Counted from the first letter of the stretch, positions 18,650 to 28,829 are shown. The stretch is 64,000 nt of DNA from Algoriphagus faecimaris (GCF_900101705.1 NZ_FNAC01000001.1:124001-188000); one strand, 5' to 3'. Notes: generated by a model from the letters alone, not told the origin. Translations and numbers: made by a program.

Positions 18650-21424
18650 TTATTCATTTTTTAAGAAATCCCTCAAGACATAATTGAGAATTCCTCCGTG
18701 CTTGTAGTAGGCGATTTCGACTTCAGAATCCAGGCGGGACTTGACTTTGAATCGCTTCTCTCCAGCATCAGAGACTGCCAAAACGTCCAATTCCTGACTA
18801 GGCTTCAATCCCTCAGCTATTCCAGAAATGGTGAATTTTTCATTTCCTGTTAAGCCTAAGGAGAGGGCATTTTCACCCTGCAAGAACTGAAGTGGAAGAA
18901 CTCCCATTCCTACCAGATTGCTTCGGTGAATCCGTTCATAACTTTCTGCAATTACAGCTTTGATTCCCAGCAGGTTTGTCCCTTTGGCTGCCCAATCCCT
19001 AGAAGAACCCGAGCCATATTCCTTTCCTGCCAATACTATCAGCGGAGTGCCCTCCTCCTGATATTTTTCTGAGGCCTCAAATACACTCATTTCTTCACCG
19101 CTTGGAATGTACGTGGTAAATCCACCTTCCGCTTTGGCCAGCTGATTTTTGATTCGGACATTGGCAAAAGTCCCCCTTACCATCACTTCATCATTTCCTC
19201 TACGAGATCCATAGGAGTTAAAATCAGGACGCTGTACACCTCTCTTATTCAAGTATTGACCAGCTGGAGTATCTTCTCGAAACGAACCTGCAGGAGAGAT
19301 ATGATCTGTAGTGATCGAATCTCCCAATTTCAAGAGCACATGTGCCCCTTCAATATTCATAGGATTGAGCACATCGACACTGATGTCCTTGAAAAATGGA
19401 GCTTCTTTGATATAAGTAGAGCTATCGTCCCAAGGGTAAATTTCACCCTTCCCAGACTCCAGGTTTTGCCAAATATCATTTCCCTCAAAAATCTCCCCAT
19501 AGCTTTTTTGATAGTCTCCAGGAGACAGCACTTGCCGGGAAATTTCATCGATTTCCTCCTGCGATGGCCATATATCTTTGAGGTAGACAGGCTCCAGATT
19601 GGGGTCATACCCAACAGGTTCATTGTAGAGGTCTGCATCTACCCGTCCTGCAATGGCATAAACTACCACGAGCATGGGTGACATGAGATAATTCATTTTC
19701 ACTTGAGGATGTACCCTTGCTTCGAAATTTCTGTTACCAGACAGTACAGATGCCACTACCAAGTCATTATCCTCTACAGCTGCCGCAATATGTCGGGGCA
19801 AAGGTCCCGAATTACCGATACAAGAGGTACACCCATAGCCGACTGTATGGAATTTTAGTGCTTCGAGATCGTCTAATAAACCGGCCTTTTCTAAATAGTC
19901 TGTCACTACTTTGGATCCGGGTGCCAATGAGGTTTTTACCCAAGGTTTTACATCCAGTCCTTTTTCCCTTGCCTTTCGCGCGACCAATCCTGCACCTAGC
20001 ATTACCGAGGGGTTGGAAGTATTGGTACAAGAAGTAATCGCAGCTATGACTACCGATCCATCATAGAGTTCAAATTTCTCATGATGCAAGTCTACGGTCA
20101 CGGTTTTCATCCCATTTTTGACCTTTGTTTCGTATTCGACCTCAGTATTGCTTTGAGCTTTCTGAGGATTTTCCTGCCCTCCTCCCTCTGCATACCATCT
20201 ACTTACTTCTCGCTGATCTATTGGGATATATTCTCTACCGTGCACAGCATGGATGAGTTCTTCAAACTTTGATTTGAAATCCCTCACCAAAATTTTGTCC
20301 TGAGGCCGTTTTGGACCGGAGACCGTGGCCTCTACCGTGCCTAAGTCTAATTCTACTAAAGAAGAATATTGGATCAGATCTTCATCCACTCTCCAGAGTA
20401 AATTTGCCTGGCAGTACTCCCTTACCAATTCAATCTGCTCGCTACTTCGGTTAGTTTTGGCCATGTAATCCAGCGTGCGATCATCAATAGGAAAATACGT
20501 CACCGTACAGCCAAACTCAGGAGACATATTGGAGATCGTGGCTCGATCGGGGACGGACAAATGATCCAATCCCGGTCCAAATACTTCTACAAATTTCCCC
20601 ACTACACCATGCCTTCGAAGCAATTCTGTAATGGTCAAAACCATATCTGTGGCCGTAGTTCCGGCAGGAAGTTTACCCGTCAATTTAAGACCAACCACCT
20701 CAGGTAGGATAAAATAGATAGGCTGCCCAAGGATCGCGGCTTCTGCCTCTATTCCTCCGACACCCCATCCTACAACTCCAATGCCGTTGACCATAGGGGT
20801 GTGGGAGTCTGTCCCCACCAAAGTATCCGGGAAGGCCATACCATCTCTCACAATCACTCCCTGTGCGAGATATTCCAGATTGACTTGATGGCAAATACCC
20901 ATTCCCGGAGGGACGACAGAGAAATTGTCAAAGGATTTCTGAGCCCATTTTAAGAATTGATACCGCTCACGGTTTCGCTCATATTCTACTTCTACGTTTT
21001 TTTGATAGCTGTAATTCGTGCCAAAATAATCCACCTGAACGGAATGATCGATTACCAAGTCCACCGGAATCAGCGGGTTGATTTTAGAGGGATCCTTGCC
21101 CTTTCGTTTGGCCTCAGACCGAAGGGAAGCAATATCCACCACCGCAGGCACTCCTGTAAAATCCTGCATCAAAACTCTTGCAGGTTTGTAAGGAATATCC
21201 TTATCCGAAGCTGCAGGTTTCCATGAAAGTAGGGTATCGAGATGCTCCTCGGTAATGGCAAAATCATCAAAGTTTCGAAGCGCATTTTCCAATAAAATTC
21301 GAATGGAGAACGGCAAATGCTTGATTTTCTTTCCAGACTGCTCCAGCTTATTCAAATTCCAGAAGGTCACCTCACCTTGAGAAGTATTTAGCTTAGATTT
21401 AATATTGAAAGGATCTAGTTTCAT
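18650..21424 (-). CDS. acnA: Aconitate hydratase (AcnA/IRP1 type)
   Basis: This 924-residue aconitase carries the three cluster cysteines in SCTNTSNPSVMLGAG and GYGCTSCIGNSGPL, which hold the 4Fe-4S cluster. The swivel domain contains GKEYGSGSSRDWAAKG and SYERIHRSNLVGMGVLP near the C-terminus. It isomerises citrate to isocitrate in the TCA cycle. The length and the N-terminal motif HSVQVDYFG place it in the AcnA/IRP1 group rather than AcnB. The 149-base region upstream, shared with the divergent endonuclease-like gene, shows no clear -7 box for this direction. Confidence 0.96.
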   Translation of the reverse strand: MKLDPFNIKSKLNTSQGEVTFWNLNKLEQSGKKIKHLPFSIRILLENALRNFDDFAITEEHLDTLLSWKPAASDKDIPYKPARVLMQDFTGVPAVVDIASLRSEAKRKGKDPSKINPLIPVDLVIDHSVQVDYFGTNYSYQKNVEVEYERNRERYQFLKWAQKSFDNFSVVPPGMGICHQVNLEYLAQGVIVRDGMAFPDTLVGTDSHTPMVNGIGVVGWGVGGIEAEAAILGQPIYFILPEVVGLKLTGKLPAGTTATDMVLTITELLRRHGVVGKFVEVFGPGLDHLSVPDRATISNMSPEFGCTVTYFPIDDRTLDYMAKTNRSSEQIELVREYCQANLLWRVDEDLIQYSSLVELDLGTVEATVSGPKRPQDKILVRDFKSKFEELIHAVHGREYIPIDQREVSRWYAEGGGQENPQKAQSNTEVEYETKVKNGMKTVTVDLHHEKFELYDGSVVIAAITSCTNTSNPSVMLGAGLVARKAREKGLDVKPWVKTSLAPGSKVVTDYLEKAGLLDDLEALKFHTVGYGCTSCIGNSGPLPRHIAAAVEDNDLVVASVLSGNRNFEARVHPQVKMNYLMSPMLVVVYAIAGRVDADLYNEPVGYDPNLEPVYLKDIWPSQEEIDEISRQVLSPGDYQKSYGEIFEGNDIWQNLESGKGEIYPWDDSSTYIKEAPFFKDISVDVLNPMNIEGAHVLLKLGDSITTDHISPAGSFREDTPAGQYLNKRGVQRPDFNSYGSRRGNDEVMVRGTFANVRIKNQLAKAEGGFTTYIPSGEEMSVFEASEKYQEEGTPLIVLAGKEYGSGSSRDWAAKGTNLLGIKAVIAESYERIHRSNLVGMGVLPLQFLQGENALSLGLTGNEKFTISGIAEGLKPSQELDVLAVSDAGEKRFKVKSRLDSEVEIAYYKHGGILNYVLRDFLKNE

Positions 21425-21573
21425 ATAGGTTTCTTTTGTTAAAAATTGATTGAATGAAATTTGAAAAGATTGAACGATACAATCTCTAGATGGTATAAGA
21501 TATCTATTTTTTATGAAAATGAGTAGATTTTCGGGTATGAAGATTTATCTTCCTGCTTTCAAACCATGAGTTC

Positions 21574-22620
21574 ATGTTGATTTTAAAAGTTTTAAGTGGA
21601 TTTTTTATTCTTGCCACTTTCTTTCCCCTGATCAAATGGGACCATTGGTGGGTCAGAGTATTCGACTATCCAAGATTCCAAAAATTGATCATGCTGCTCC
21701 TGCTCTTACTGTTCTGGGCCATATTTGCAGATTTTTCTTCACAAGAAAATCGAGGATGGATGCTATCCCTAGTATTGAGTTCAGCTTTCCTTTTTAAGAA
21801 AGTTTTCCCTTTTACCCCTTTTGGGAAAAAAATGATAAAAAAAGTGGATTTTGATCCTGAGAAAGGTATTCATCTTCTGGTCGCCAACATTTATCAATAC
21901 AACCGGAAATACAAAAAATTACTTGACCTAGTCAGCAAAGAAAAGCCAGATCTTGTCTTTTTAGTGGAGACTGATTCAAAATGGGAAAAAGCCATGCTCC
22001 CCTTAGAGAAATCTTTTAATTATCACATCAAAATCCCACAGGAAAATACCTATGGATTGCTTTTCTACACCAATCTTGAAATAGTCCGGCAAGAAATCCA
22101 TCATTTAATTGATCCGGAGATTCCTTCATTGGAATTGGACCTCTTGCTGAGAAATGGAGAAAAAATCACGATTTATGCGATCCACCCTACCCCTCCTGTT
22201 CCGGGTGAAAACGATCAAAGTACCGAGCGTGATGCAGAGATTCTTCTAGTCGGCAAAAAATCCAAAAACAACCCACTTCCCTCCCTTGTCATCGGAGATC
22301 TCAACGACGTGGCCTGGAGCTACACCACCGAGTTATTTTTAAAAATCTCCAGAATGGCCGATCCAAGGAGAGGTAGGGGCATGTACAATACCTTTCATGC
22401 CAAAATCCCGATTTTCAGGTGGCCATTGGATCATTTGTTTTTGAGTCGGCATTTCGCACTCAGCGGGCTTGAAGTTCATCGGGCGATTGGGTCTGACCAC
22501 TTCCCCATCAGTCTAAAAGCTGTGTTGACGGAGACGAATCACACCGATACATTGAAAGCGGATGGGGATGAAAAAGAAGAAGCCCGTCAGAAAATTGCTA
22601 ACGGGCTCACTTTAAATTAA
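21574..22620 (+). CDS. Membrane-anchored endonuclease/exonuclease/phosphatase (EEP) family protein
   Basis: This 348-residue protein has two or three N-terminal hydrophobic segments (residues 1-20, 38-52, 60-75). A soluble EEP domain follows with the conserved catalytic blocks: VANIYQYN, LVFLVETD, VIGDLNDVAWS and GSDHFPISLK. The aspartates and histidine of the family are in place, so it is probably an active metal-dependent phosphodiesterase or phosphatase. Members with this topology are anchored in the inner membrane and their substrates are unknown. An ATG eight bases upstream is out of frame and stops at once, so 21574 was chosen. A hairpin lies within the last codons. Confidence 0.8.
   Translation: MLILKVLSGFFILATFFPLIKWDHWWVRVFDYPRFQKLIMLLLLLLFWAIFADFSSQENRGWMLSLVLSSAFLFKKVFPFTPFGKKMIKKVDFDPEKGIHLLVANIYQYNRKYKKLLDLVSKEKPDLVFLVETDSKWEKAMLPLEKSFNYHIKIPQENTYGLLFYTNLEIVRQEIHHLIDPEIPSLELDLLLRNGEKITIYAIHPTPPVPGENDQSTERDAEILLVGKKSKNNPLPSLVIGDLNDVAWSYTTELFLKISRMADPRRGRGMYNTFHAKIPIFRWPLDHLFLSRHFALSGLEVHRAIGSDHFPISLKAVLTETNHTDTLKADGDEKEEARQKIANGLTLN
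22581..22607 (+). terminator. Possible terminator hairpin within the end of the EEP gene
   Basis: The stem AGCCCGT / ACGGGCT has a 13-base loop but only a weak T-rich follow-up (CACTTTAAATT). It sits at a convergent gene boundary. Confidence 0.35.
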
Positions 22621-22629
22621 ATTTCAGGA

Positions 22630-23604
22630 TTAGTTTTCATCCTCTTCAGCTTTTGCTTTTCTCTTAAACCCCTTTCTAAATGGCCAGGTATATTCCAAGG
22701 CTTCCAGCCCTCTGTTTAAATTATAAGCAGCCGAATCCGTATTATTCAGCGTGCTTTTCAGCACGTCTGCAAATTCAGGATCATTGAGTAGCATCCCAAA
22801 AGAGGTATTAGGATCATCCAACTTAGTAGAAATCTCTCCTAGTTTGGCGGTCAGTTCCTCCGTATTGGCAGCCGATTCCTTGAAACTCTCAAGCGTGGCC
22901 TTGAGATCTGTGACCATGGTAGTATCCGTCGCCAAATCATTGAAAAGATTCCCTTCCTGATTCAGTTTGGAAGTAAAGGAGTTCAAGTCATTCAGCATTT
23001 GATTACTGTTGATACTAGCACGATTTAAGTTGCTGAGAATAGATCGGAAATTATCTGCTAACAACGAGTCAGTCATCACTGCACCTACAATCCCTTCTCC
23101 TGCGGCCAGTTTTCCAGTGAGGACTTTTAAATCATTGGTGATATCTACCAAGTTCTGATTGTTTTCCTGCAAAGTCTCCATCATGCTGTCGGTATCTAGT
23201 GGCATGATCGCTTCAAGCCGATCTCCATCTTCTACAGGAGGGGCTACTGTAGTACCTCCATAGATGACGATGATTTTATTCCCTATCAGACCGTCAGAAC
23301 TGATAGTCGCCTTAGAATCTTTCCGGATAAATTCACGTACAGATTGCTCTACATTCATTTCTACCTCCACTTGGGAATCTCCGTAAAAGTTGATTTTTTT
23401 GACTGTTCCGATTTTGACACCGGAAAACCAGATATTGTTTCCCGGCTGCAATCCACCAATATCATCGAATACAGCTTTCAGCTGAATCGCCTTGACAAAT
23501 TTCTTTTGCTGTCCTCCCAGAGTCATCACTCCGGCGACAAGGATAGCTATGCCGAGGAAGACAAATATGCCAACAATGACGGACCTTTTATTTTCACCTC
23601 TCAT
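22630..23604 (-). CDS. mlaD: MlaD-family MCE domain protein
   Basis: This 324-residue protein has a single N-terminal transmembrane anchor (SVIVGIFVFLGIAILVAGV). An MCE domain follows at residues ~38-120 (VFDDIGGLQPGNNIWFSGVKIGTV, a typical MCE start). The long C-terminal part is helical and probably coiled. It is the periplasmic substrate-binding subunit of an Mla-type phospholipid transporter. The start overlaps the end of the ATPase gene by 4 bases, so the three mla genes are one operon (permease, ATPase, MCE protein). The substrate is inferred from the family. Confidence 0.88.
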   Translation of the reverse strand: MRGENKRSVIVGIFVFLGIAILVAGVMTLGGQQKKFVKAIQLKAVFDDIGGLQPGNNIWFSGVKIGTVKKINFYGDSQVEVEMNVEQSVREFIRKDSKATISSDGLIGNKIIVIYGGTTVAPPVEDGDRLEAIMPLDTDSMMETLQENNQNLVDITNDLKVLTGKLAAGEGIVGAVMTDSLLADNFRSILSNLNRASINSNQMLNDLNSFTSKLNQEGNLFNDLATDTTMVTDLKATLESFKESAANTEELTAKLGEISTKLDDPNTSFGMLLNDPEFADVLKSTLNNTDSAAYNLNRGLEALEYTWPFRKGFKRKAKAEEDEN

Positions 23605-24353
23605 GATTCGATAAAATTATAATCGTAGAATGATTTTACTTGTTGATCTTCTGCATGCGCGAAGACTTCTGAAAATGTCCCTTTGGACCGAAACTGCCCA
23701 TCTAACAAGACTGCCATACGATCCCCCGTCACCTTGGCGCAGGTGAGATCGTGGGTAATCACGATAGAGGATGTATGGAAGCGCTCCTGCACCTCATTGA
23801 TCAAGTTGTTGATTTCCATACAGGTAATGGGATCAAGACCTGCCGTAGGCTCATCGTAGAGCATGATCTCTGGATTGAGTATCAAAGTCCTCGCCACACC
23901 AATTCTCTTTTTTTGACCGCCGGAGAGCTCCGAAGGCATCTGATCAATAGTATGCGGCAAGCCTACACTTTCCAGCATCTCTTCGATTTTGATCTGCTTT
24001 TCCTTTCTTGTCAGATTTTTGACATTCCTGACCAGAGGAAATTCCAAGTTTTCTCTCACCGTCATACTATCGTATAAGGCCGAGTTTTGAAAAGAAAAAC
24101 CGATTTTCAATCTCAATGCATTCAATGCTTTGGTCTTTAGCCCTGCTACATCCTCTCCCAAAACTCGCATCACGCCAGCATCTTGGTTTAGAAGTCCCAC
24201 CATAATCTTGATAAAGACAGATTTGCCCGCACCGGATTTTCCCAGGATGACCACCGTCTCTCCCCGGTGCAGATCTAAGTCTACGCCTTTGAGTACGTGA
24301 AGGTCTCCGAATGATTTTTTGAGCCCAATGGCTTCTACTACTTTTTCCTTCAT
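23601..24353 (-). CDS. mlaF: ABC transporter ATP-binding protein, MlaF type
   Basis: This 250-residue ATPase has Walker A LGKSGAGKSVFIK, the signature LSGGQKKRIGVAR, Walker B IMLYDEPTAGLDP and the H-loop ITHDL. Length and spacing match MlaF, the energy subunit for lipid transport between outer and inner membrane. One base separates it from the permease gene, and it overlaps mlaD by 4 bases. Confidence 0.9.
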   Translation of the reverse strand: MKEKVVEAIGLKKSFGDLHVLKGVDLDLHRGETVVILGKSGAGKSVFIKIMVGLLNQDAGVMRVLGEDVAGLKTKALNALRLKIGFSFQNSALYDSMTVRENLEFPLVRNVKNLTRKEKQIKIEEMLESVGLPHTIDQMPSELSGGQKKRIGVARTLILNPEIMLYDEPTAGLDPITCMEINNLINEVQERFHTSSIVITHDLTCAKVTGDRMAVLLDGQFRSKGTFSEVFAHAEDQQVKSFYDYNFIES

Positions 24354-24354
24354 A

Positions 24355-25152
24355 CTACATGGCCCGGATTGCGTTGACGATTTGAAGTGCCAAAAGCTCT
24401 TCTATAAATATCAAAAACATGGAAATAACTACCGCGGAGTTTGCCGCCCTACCCACTCCTTCTGTTCCTTTGGTGGAGTTGTAGCCCTTGTAGCAGCCTA
24501 CTATCCCTATGGTAAAACCAAACATGATGGATTTCAACACCGAGGACCAAATGTCCAGAAAGGTAATTGACTCAAAGACCTGAAAGAAAAAGGTCGTCAG
24601 CGAAACCATTTCATTGGCATTGACATTCAAAAACGAACCCATCAACGCCACAAAATCAGTGTACATCACCAATAGAGGGATCATAATAGTCGTCGCAGTG
24701 ACTCGAGTGACTACCAGAAATTTAAAGGGATTGGTCGCCGACACCTCCATTGCGTCAATTTGCTCAGTTACTTTCATAGAGCCTATTTCTGCCCCAATGC
24801 TTGAACCTACCTTTCCCGCGGCGATCAATGCTGTCACCAAGGGACCCATCGCTCTCACCACAGCTATGGATATCAGAGAAGGGAGCCAAGAACTGGCACC
24901 AAACTCGGATAAGGATGGTCGAGACTGATTGGTAAATACAATACCTACTATGAAACCCGTCAGCGAAATCAGCGGTAAAGACTCCACCCCAATGCGATAA
25001 CATTGGTGAATGAATTCCTTGAATTCAAATGGAGGTAAAAAAACCTCCTGAAAATACCGCCTGACAAAATTCCAGGCATCTGCCAATCCTTTGAAAAACT
25101 TATCGATTTTCTTCGAAAGCAAGGGCTTTCTGTCATCTGCTTCTTCAGCCAT
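24355..25152 (-). CDS. mlaE: ABC transporter permease, MlaE type
   Basis: This 265-residue integral membrane protein matches the MlaE/YrbE family. The motif AGKVGSSIGAEIGSMKVTEQIDAMEVSATNPF lies mid-protein (residues ~125-156); its EQIDA core is diagnostic. About five hydrophobic segments follow the N-terminal amphipathic region. It is the first gene of the mlaEFD operon and moves phospholipids with MlaF and MlaD. Confidence 0.9.
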   Translation of the reverse strand: MAEEADDRKPLLSKKIDKFFKGLADAWNFVRRYFQEVFLPPFEFKEFIHQCYRIGVESLPLISLTGFIVGIVFTNQSRPSLSEFGASSWLPSLISIAVVRAMGPLVTALIAAGKVGSSIGAEIGSMKVTEQIDAMEVSATNPFKFLVVTRVTATTIMIPLLVMYTDFVALMGSFLNVNANEMVSLTTFFFQVFESITFLDIWSSVLKSIMFGFTIGIVGCYKGYNSTKGTEGVGRAANSAVVISMFLIFIEELLALQIVNAIRAM

Positions 25153-25211
25153 ATTTTTGATTCGAATGCCCGAAATTAATTAAAATATTCCAAAGGAACC
25201 TTTTTCTGACT

Positions 25212-25574
25212 TCAATGCTCCATCATCATCTCCAGATCCAGTTGGCTCAACGGCTTTTCAAACTGCCCCTTGATAAACGGATCTTCATTGATAAGATTTT
25301 TCTCCTTAGGATCTATCGATCCACTCAGGACAAAAACCTTGCCCTTAGTTTCTAATTTTTTTAATTCATTAACAAATTCCCAACCATCCATTTCAGGTAA
25401 ATTCAAATCAAGAAGAATCATATCCGCTGAATTTTCCTTTAAGAAATCAAGAGCAAATACAGCCCTTTCAAAAAAGGTTACTTGTGGCTGCGGCTCAAAT
25501 TGTGAGAAGCGTTTTTGGAGCAAAATGTGCTGAATTCTGTCATCGTCTAAGATTAAAACTTGTGGTATTTTCAT
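25212..25574 (-). CDS. Orphan single-domain response regulator
   Basis: From the ATG at 25574 this is a 120-residue receiver domain. It has the acidic pocket DDD at residues 10-12 and the phospho-acceptor Asp in MILLDLNLPEMDGW at residue 56. The switch Ser is in VLSGS and the conserved Lys is in FEKPLS. No output domain and no histidine kinase gene are nearby, so it probably acts by protein contact like CheY or as a phosphorelay intermediate. The frame extends further upstream, but only without typical residues, so the ATG starting MKIPQVLILDDD was chosen. It lies 59 bases from the mlaE start. Confidence 0.88.
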   Translation of the reverse strand: MKIPQVLILDDDRIQHILLQKRFSQFEPQPQVTFFERAVFALDFLKENSADMILLDLNLPEMDGWEFVNELKKLETKGKVFVLSGSIDPKEKNLINEDPFIKGQFEKPLSQLDLEMMMEH

Positions 25575-26058
25575 TGCTTTTTTGGATAAAATTTTGTGTG
25601 GAAAAATTATTGAAACTCTTTGGGTCAACACCTCAATGCTATCTAGACAGGACTGCTCATGAAGCAAACTTTTGGAAGATTAAAAATTCTCTTAGAAGCT
25701 TTTCTGAATAGTACCGTAATCCCAGAATTGGATCTTGACCCTACACTACCTATTGAAAAATTAAATACGAAGTGAAAAAAAACTTGGATTTTTTAGCCAT
25801 ATCTAAATTTTTTAGGCAAGATTAATTATGAGAACCCTAAATGCACTATAAAAACTTATATTTCAATATTTTAGTTCATTTTTGTTAAAGTAATTTTTAA
25901 AATGACCTGGACTCAATTATCTACAAGGTGAATTTTTGAGGAGTTCTTATCCGAATAGAACTTCACAAGTTTCCAGCCAATATTTCAAGCAAAATTTTTC
26001 CGATAGAAATTCCCTATAATAGTTAATTTGCCGTTCCATTTATAATCGGTATAAGCCC
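25575..26058. other. 484-base intergenic region without recognisable features
   Basis: This AT-rich spacer lies between divergent genes. No reading frame above a few codons, no intrinsic terminator, no clear TAnnTTTG box and no repeat was recognised. It must hold the promoters of the response regulator and the DUF389 gene. Confidence 0.5.
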
Positions 26059-27435
26059 ATGGAGCATCCCTCCCACTCCCCAAAAAGCAAAAATAAAATT
26101 CTCCAGTTTCTGATCTACATCAGAGATCGATTTGACTTAGAAGAGGGCAAAGAAGATGAGCTCGAGACGATCGAATACATCCGAAAAAACGTAGAATTTA
26201 AGGGAGCCAATCTCTGGATCTTGATCTTTGCCATTTTTGTCGCTTCCATCGGACTCAATGTCAACTCTACTGCCGTCATCATCGGCGCCATGTTGATCTC
26301 CCCACTCATGGGTCCGATCATGGGAATTGGGATGGCCGCAGGCATCAATGACTTCGAGCTTCTCAAACGCTCCCTACGCAACCTGGGGGTGGCGGTGTTT
26401 ATCTCCATCTTGACTTCTTCGATTTATTTTTATTTTACCCCCCTGGATAATGCACAGTCCGAACTTTTGGCCAGAACCGAACCCACCATTTGGGATGTGC
26501 TAATAGCCCTCTTTGGAGGGCTTGCAGGAATAGTCGCCGGTTCTAGAAAAGAGAAAAGTAATGCGATTCCCGGAGTCGCCATTGCCACAGCTTTGATGCC
26601 TCCTCTATGTACTGCCGGATACGGGTTGGCGACAATGAATTTGTATTACTTTTTTGGAGCCTTTTACCTCTTTTTCATCAACTCAGTTTTCATCAGCCTT
26701 TCCACTTACCTGATCGTTCGGTTTATGAAATATCCCAAAAAGGAATTTCTAGACCAGAAGAAAGAAAAGCGTGTCCAAACTTACATCACCATATTTACGA
26801 TTCTCACCATCGTGCCCAGTGTCTACCTAGCTTATGGGATTGTAGTACGCACACTTTGGCAAGAGCAAGCTAGGCGATATGTCGAGGTGGAAATGAAATT
26901 CCCGAAAACTCAAGTGCTCAATAGCGAAGCGGATTTTTCAAAGGAGCCTAGACTCATTCAAGTTAACCTCATCGGTGAAGAACTCGATGCTGAAATGCTG
27001 GAAATCATCAAAGGCAAAGCCACAGACTATGGACTTGATCAAACCGAAGTCATCATCAACCAAAGTGGAAATGGAAGTACTGACTTCAATGTCTTGCGAT
27101 CGGATATTCTCAAAGATCTCTACGAACGAAACGAACAAGTCATCAATGATAAAAATCAGCGCATAGCCCTCCTGGAAAGCGAGGTAGCCAACTATGCCCA
27201 GGTAAGGGCTCTGGGCGGGGAGATTGCAAAAGAAGCCAAAATCAACCATCCTGGACTGCAGAAATTCACGCTCAATCGCTCCCTTGTCACCGACCTGCAA
27301 AGCCAAAAAGCAGATACACTCCTGCTTGCCTACGCCGAATTCCAGCCCAAACCCAGTAAAACCGAATCCGATAAACTCGTGCAATGGCTTAAATTGCGGA
27401 CTAAATCCGATACCGTTGCCTTGATTCTATACTAA
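26059..27435 (+). CDS. DUF389 family membrane protein
   Basis: This 458-residue protein starts with a hydrophilic stretch, then about six transmembrane helices (residues ~50-260). These include the family signature NSTAVIIGAMLISPLMGPIMGIG and GLAGIVAGSRKEKSNAIPGVAIATALMPPLCTAGYG (only the general features are used here). The C-terminal ~190 residues are soluble, periplasmic in prediction. The function of the family is unknown; some members are linked to envelope or inorganic ion handling. A secreted YciI-like gene follows after 12 bases, so the two may be co-transcribed. Confidence 0.85.
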   Translation: MEHPSHSPKSKNKILQFLIYIRDRFDLEEGKEDELETIEYIRKNVEFKGANLWILIFAIFVASIGLNVNSTAVIIGAMLISPLMGPIMGIGMAAGINDFELLKRSLRNLGVAVFISILTSSIYFYFTPLDNAQSELLARTEPTIWDVLIALFGGLAGIVAGSRKEKSNAIPGVAIATALMPPLCTAGYGLATMNLYYFFGAFYLFFINSVFISLSTYLIVRFMKYPKKEFLDQKKEKRVQTYITIFTILTIVPSVYLAYGIVVRTLWQEQARRYVEVEMKFPKTQVLNSEADFSKEPRLIQVNLIGEELDAEMLEIIKGKATDYGLDQTEVIINQSGNGSTDFNVLRSDILKDLYERNEQVINDKNQRIALLESEVANYAQVRALGGEIAKEAKINHPGLQKFTLNRSLVTDLQSQKADTLLLAYAEFQPKPSKTESDKLVQWLKLRTKSDTVALILY

Positions 27436-27447
27436 ACCCCTTATCCT

Positions 27448-27900
27448 ATGAAAAATTTCATCTTAATCTTAGCACTCTTACTATGCGGGCTTTCCCAAAT
27501 TCAAGCTCAAGAACAATTTGATCAGAAACTCGCCGATGAACTTGGAGCCGATGCTTATGGCATGAAGAAGTATGTCATCGCTTTCCTTTACCGAGGGGAT
27601 CGAGTCAATGAATACAGTGAGAAGGAGCGCGCTGAATTGCAAAGAGGACATATGGATAACATCACCCAACTGGCCGAAGCAGGAAAAATGGTCTTGGCCG
27701 GTCCTTTCTTCGGAAATGAAGAACTAAGAGGTTTATTCTTTTTCAATGTAGAATCGATTGAGGAAGCTGAAAAACTAACTGCCACTGATCCTTCTGTCCA
27801 AGCTGGTGTTTTAAAAATGGAACTGAAAGAATGGTACGGCTCGGCAGCTTTACCACTTCTTCTTGAACTTCATTCAAAAATAGCTAAGGAGGCTATTTAA
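27448..27900 (+). CDS. Exported YciI-family protein
   Basis: This 150-residue protein has a signal peptide (MKNFILILALLLCGLSQIQA). The YCII fold follows at residues ~38-125 (KYVIAFLYRGDRV, HMDNITQLAEAGKMVLAGPF, DPSVQAGVLKMELKEWYG). The conserved His in the RGHMDNI segment is typical of the family. Most YciI proteins are cytoplasmic; this one is predicted to be exported. The role is unknown. It sits 12 bases after the DUF389 gene. Confidence 0.85.
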   Translation: MKNFILILALLLCGLSQIQAQEQFDQKLADELGADAYGMKKYVIAFLYRGDRVNEYSEKERAELQRGHMDNITQLAEAGKMVLAGPFFGNEELRGLFFFNVESIEEAEKLTATDPSVQAGVLKMELKEWYGSAALPLLLELHSKIAKEAI

Positions 27901-27914
27901 GGAGACTTAGGGCT

Positions 27915-28829
27915 TTAGAATAGGGAAAAAGATAGCTTGTCAGTCAGCAGCTCCAAAGCGCGAATGGATTTAACGGAATTCCCTTTTTCGTTGAGTTCGG
28001 GGCTCCAGACAGCAATGCTAAATTTATGTGGCATCACCGCAGCAACGCCTCCACCCACACCACTTTTCCCAGGAAGTCCGACCCTGTAGGCAAATTCTCC
28101 TGCTTCATCATAAAAGCCGCAGGTCAGCATGATGGCATTGATTCGGCGAGCATGACTTTCAGAGAGAATTTCCCTCTGAGCAAAAAGTGAGTACCCGTCA
28201 TTTGCCAAAAATGAAAAGGACTTTGCCAAATCCACACAGCTCATTTCCATGGCACAATGAGAGAAGTATACATCCAAGACTTGATTTATGGGATTATCAA
28301 AATTCTTGTAAGATTTCAGAAAATAGGCCAAAGCAGTGTTTCGCTCGGCATGGTTTTGTTCCGAACTTTTGACTGCAGGATTAATTGCCACGCAGTTCTT
28401 TCCTGCGATCTCATTAATAAATTCAGAGATCTGCTGTGTCGGATTGTCGAATTTGCTGCAAAGCGCATCGGTAATCACCAAGGCTCCCGCATTGATAAAA
28501 GGGTTTCTAGGTATTCCTTTTTCGTACTCCAACTGCGCAATCGAATTGAAGGGATTACCGCTAGGCTCCACATTGACCCGAGACCAAAGCTGAGGGTCAA
28601 ATTTTGGAAAAACCATCGTCAAGGTGAGCACTTTGCTGATACTTTGGATAGAAAAGGGCAATTGATAATCCCCCACACCGTAAACCCTTCCTTGGAGATC
28701 TACCAATGCGATACCAAACTGATCGGGGTTGACACTGGCTAGCTCAGGAATATAAGTGGCTACTTTTCCTCTTTGGTTTTCCTGCTGTACCTCTTGATAA
28801 ACTTCTTCGATGACTCCTTGGTAATCCAT
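27915..28829 (-). CDS. glsA: Glutaminase
   Basis: This 304-residue protein has the serine-dependent beta-lactamase-like fold of glutaminase A. The catalytic SxxK is in FSIQSISKVL near residues 81-88, and NPFINAGALVI and GLPGKSGVGGGVAAVMP are both present. It hydrolyses glutamine to glutamate and ammonia in the cytoplasm. The gene is monocistronic, convergent with the YciI gene, and 245 bases from the divergent PadR gene. Confidence 0.95.
   Translation of the reverse strand: MDYQGVIEEVYQEVQQENQRGKVATYIPELASVNPDQFGIALVDLQGRVYGVGDYQLPFSIQSISKVLTLTMVFPKFDPQLWSRVNVEPSGNPFNSIAQLEYEKGIPRNPFINAGALVITDALCSKFDNPTQQISEFINEIAGKNCVAINPAVKSSEQNHAERNTALAYFLKSYKNFDNPINQVLDVYFSHCAMEMSCVDLAKSFSFLANDGYSLFAQREILSESHARRINAIMLTCGFYDEAGEFAYRVGLPGKSGVGGGVAAVMPHKFSIAVWSPELNEKGNSVKSIRALELLTDKLSFSLF

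Noticed and set aside
28257-28742. 161-codon forward frame opposite glutaminase
   Set aside because: It is fully antisense to a clear glutaminase with all motifs intact, and shows no recognisable domain.
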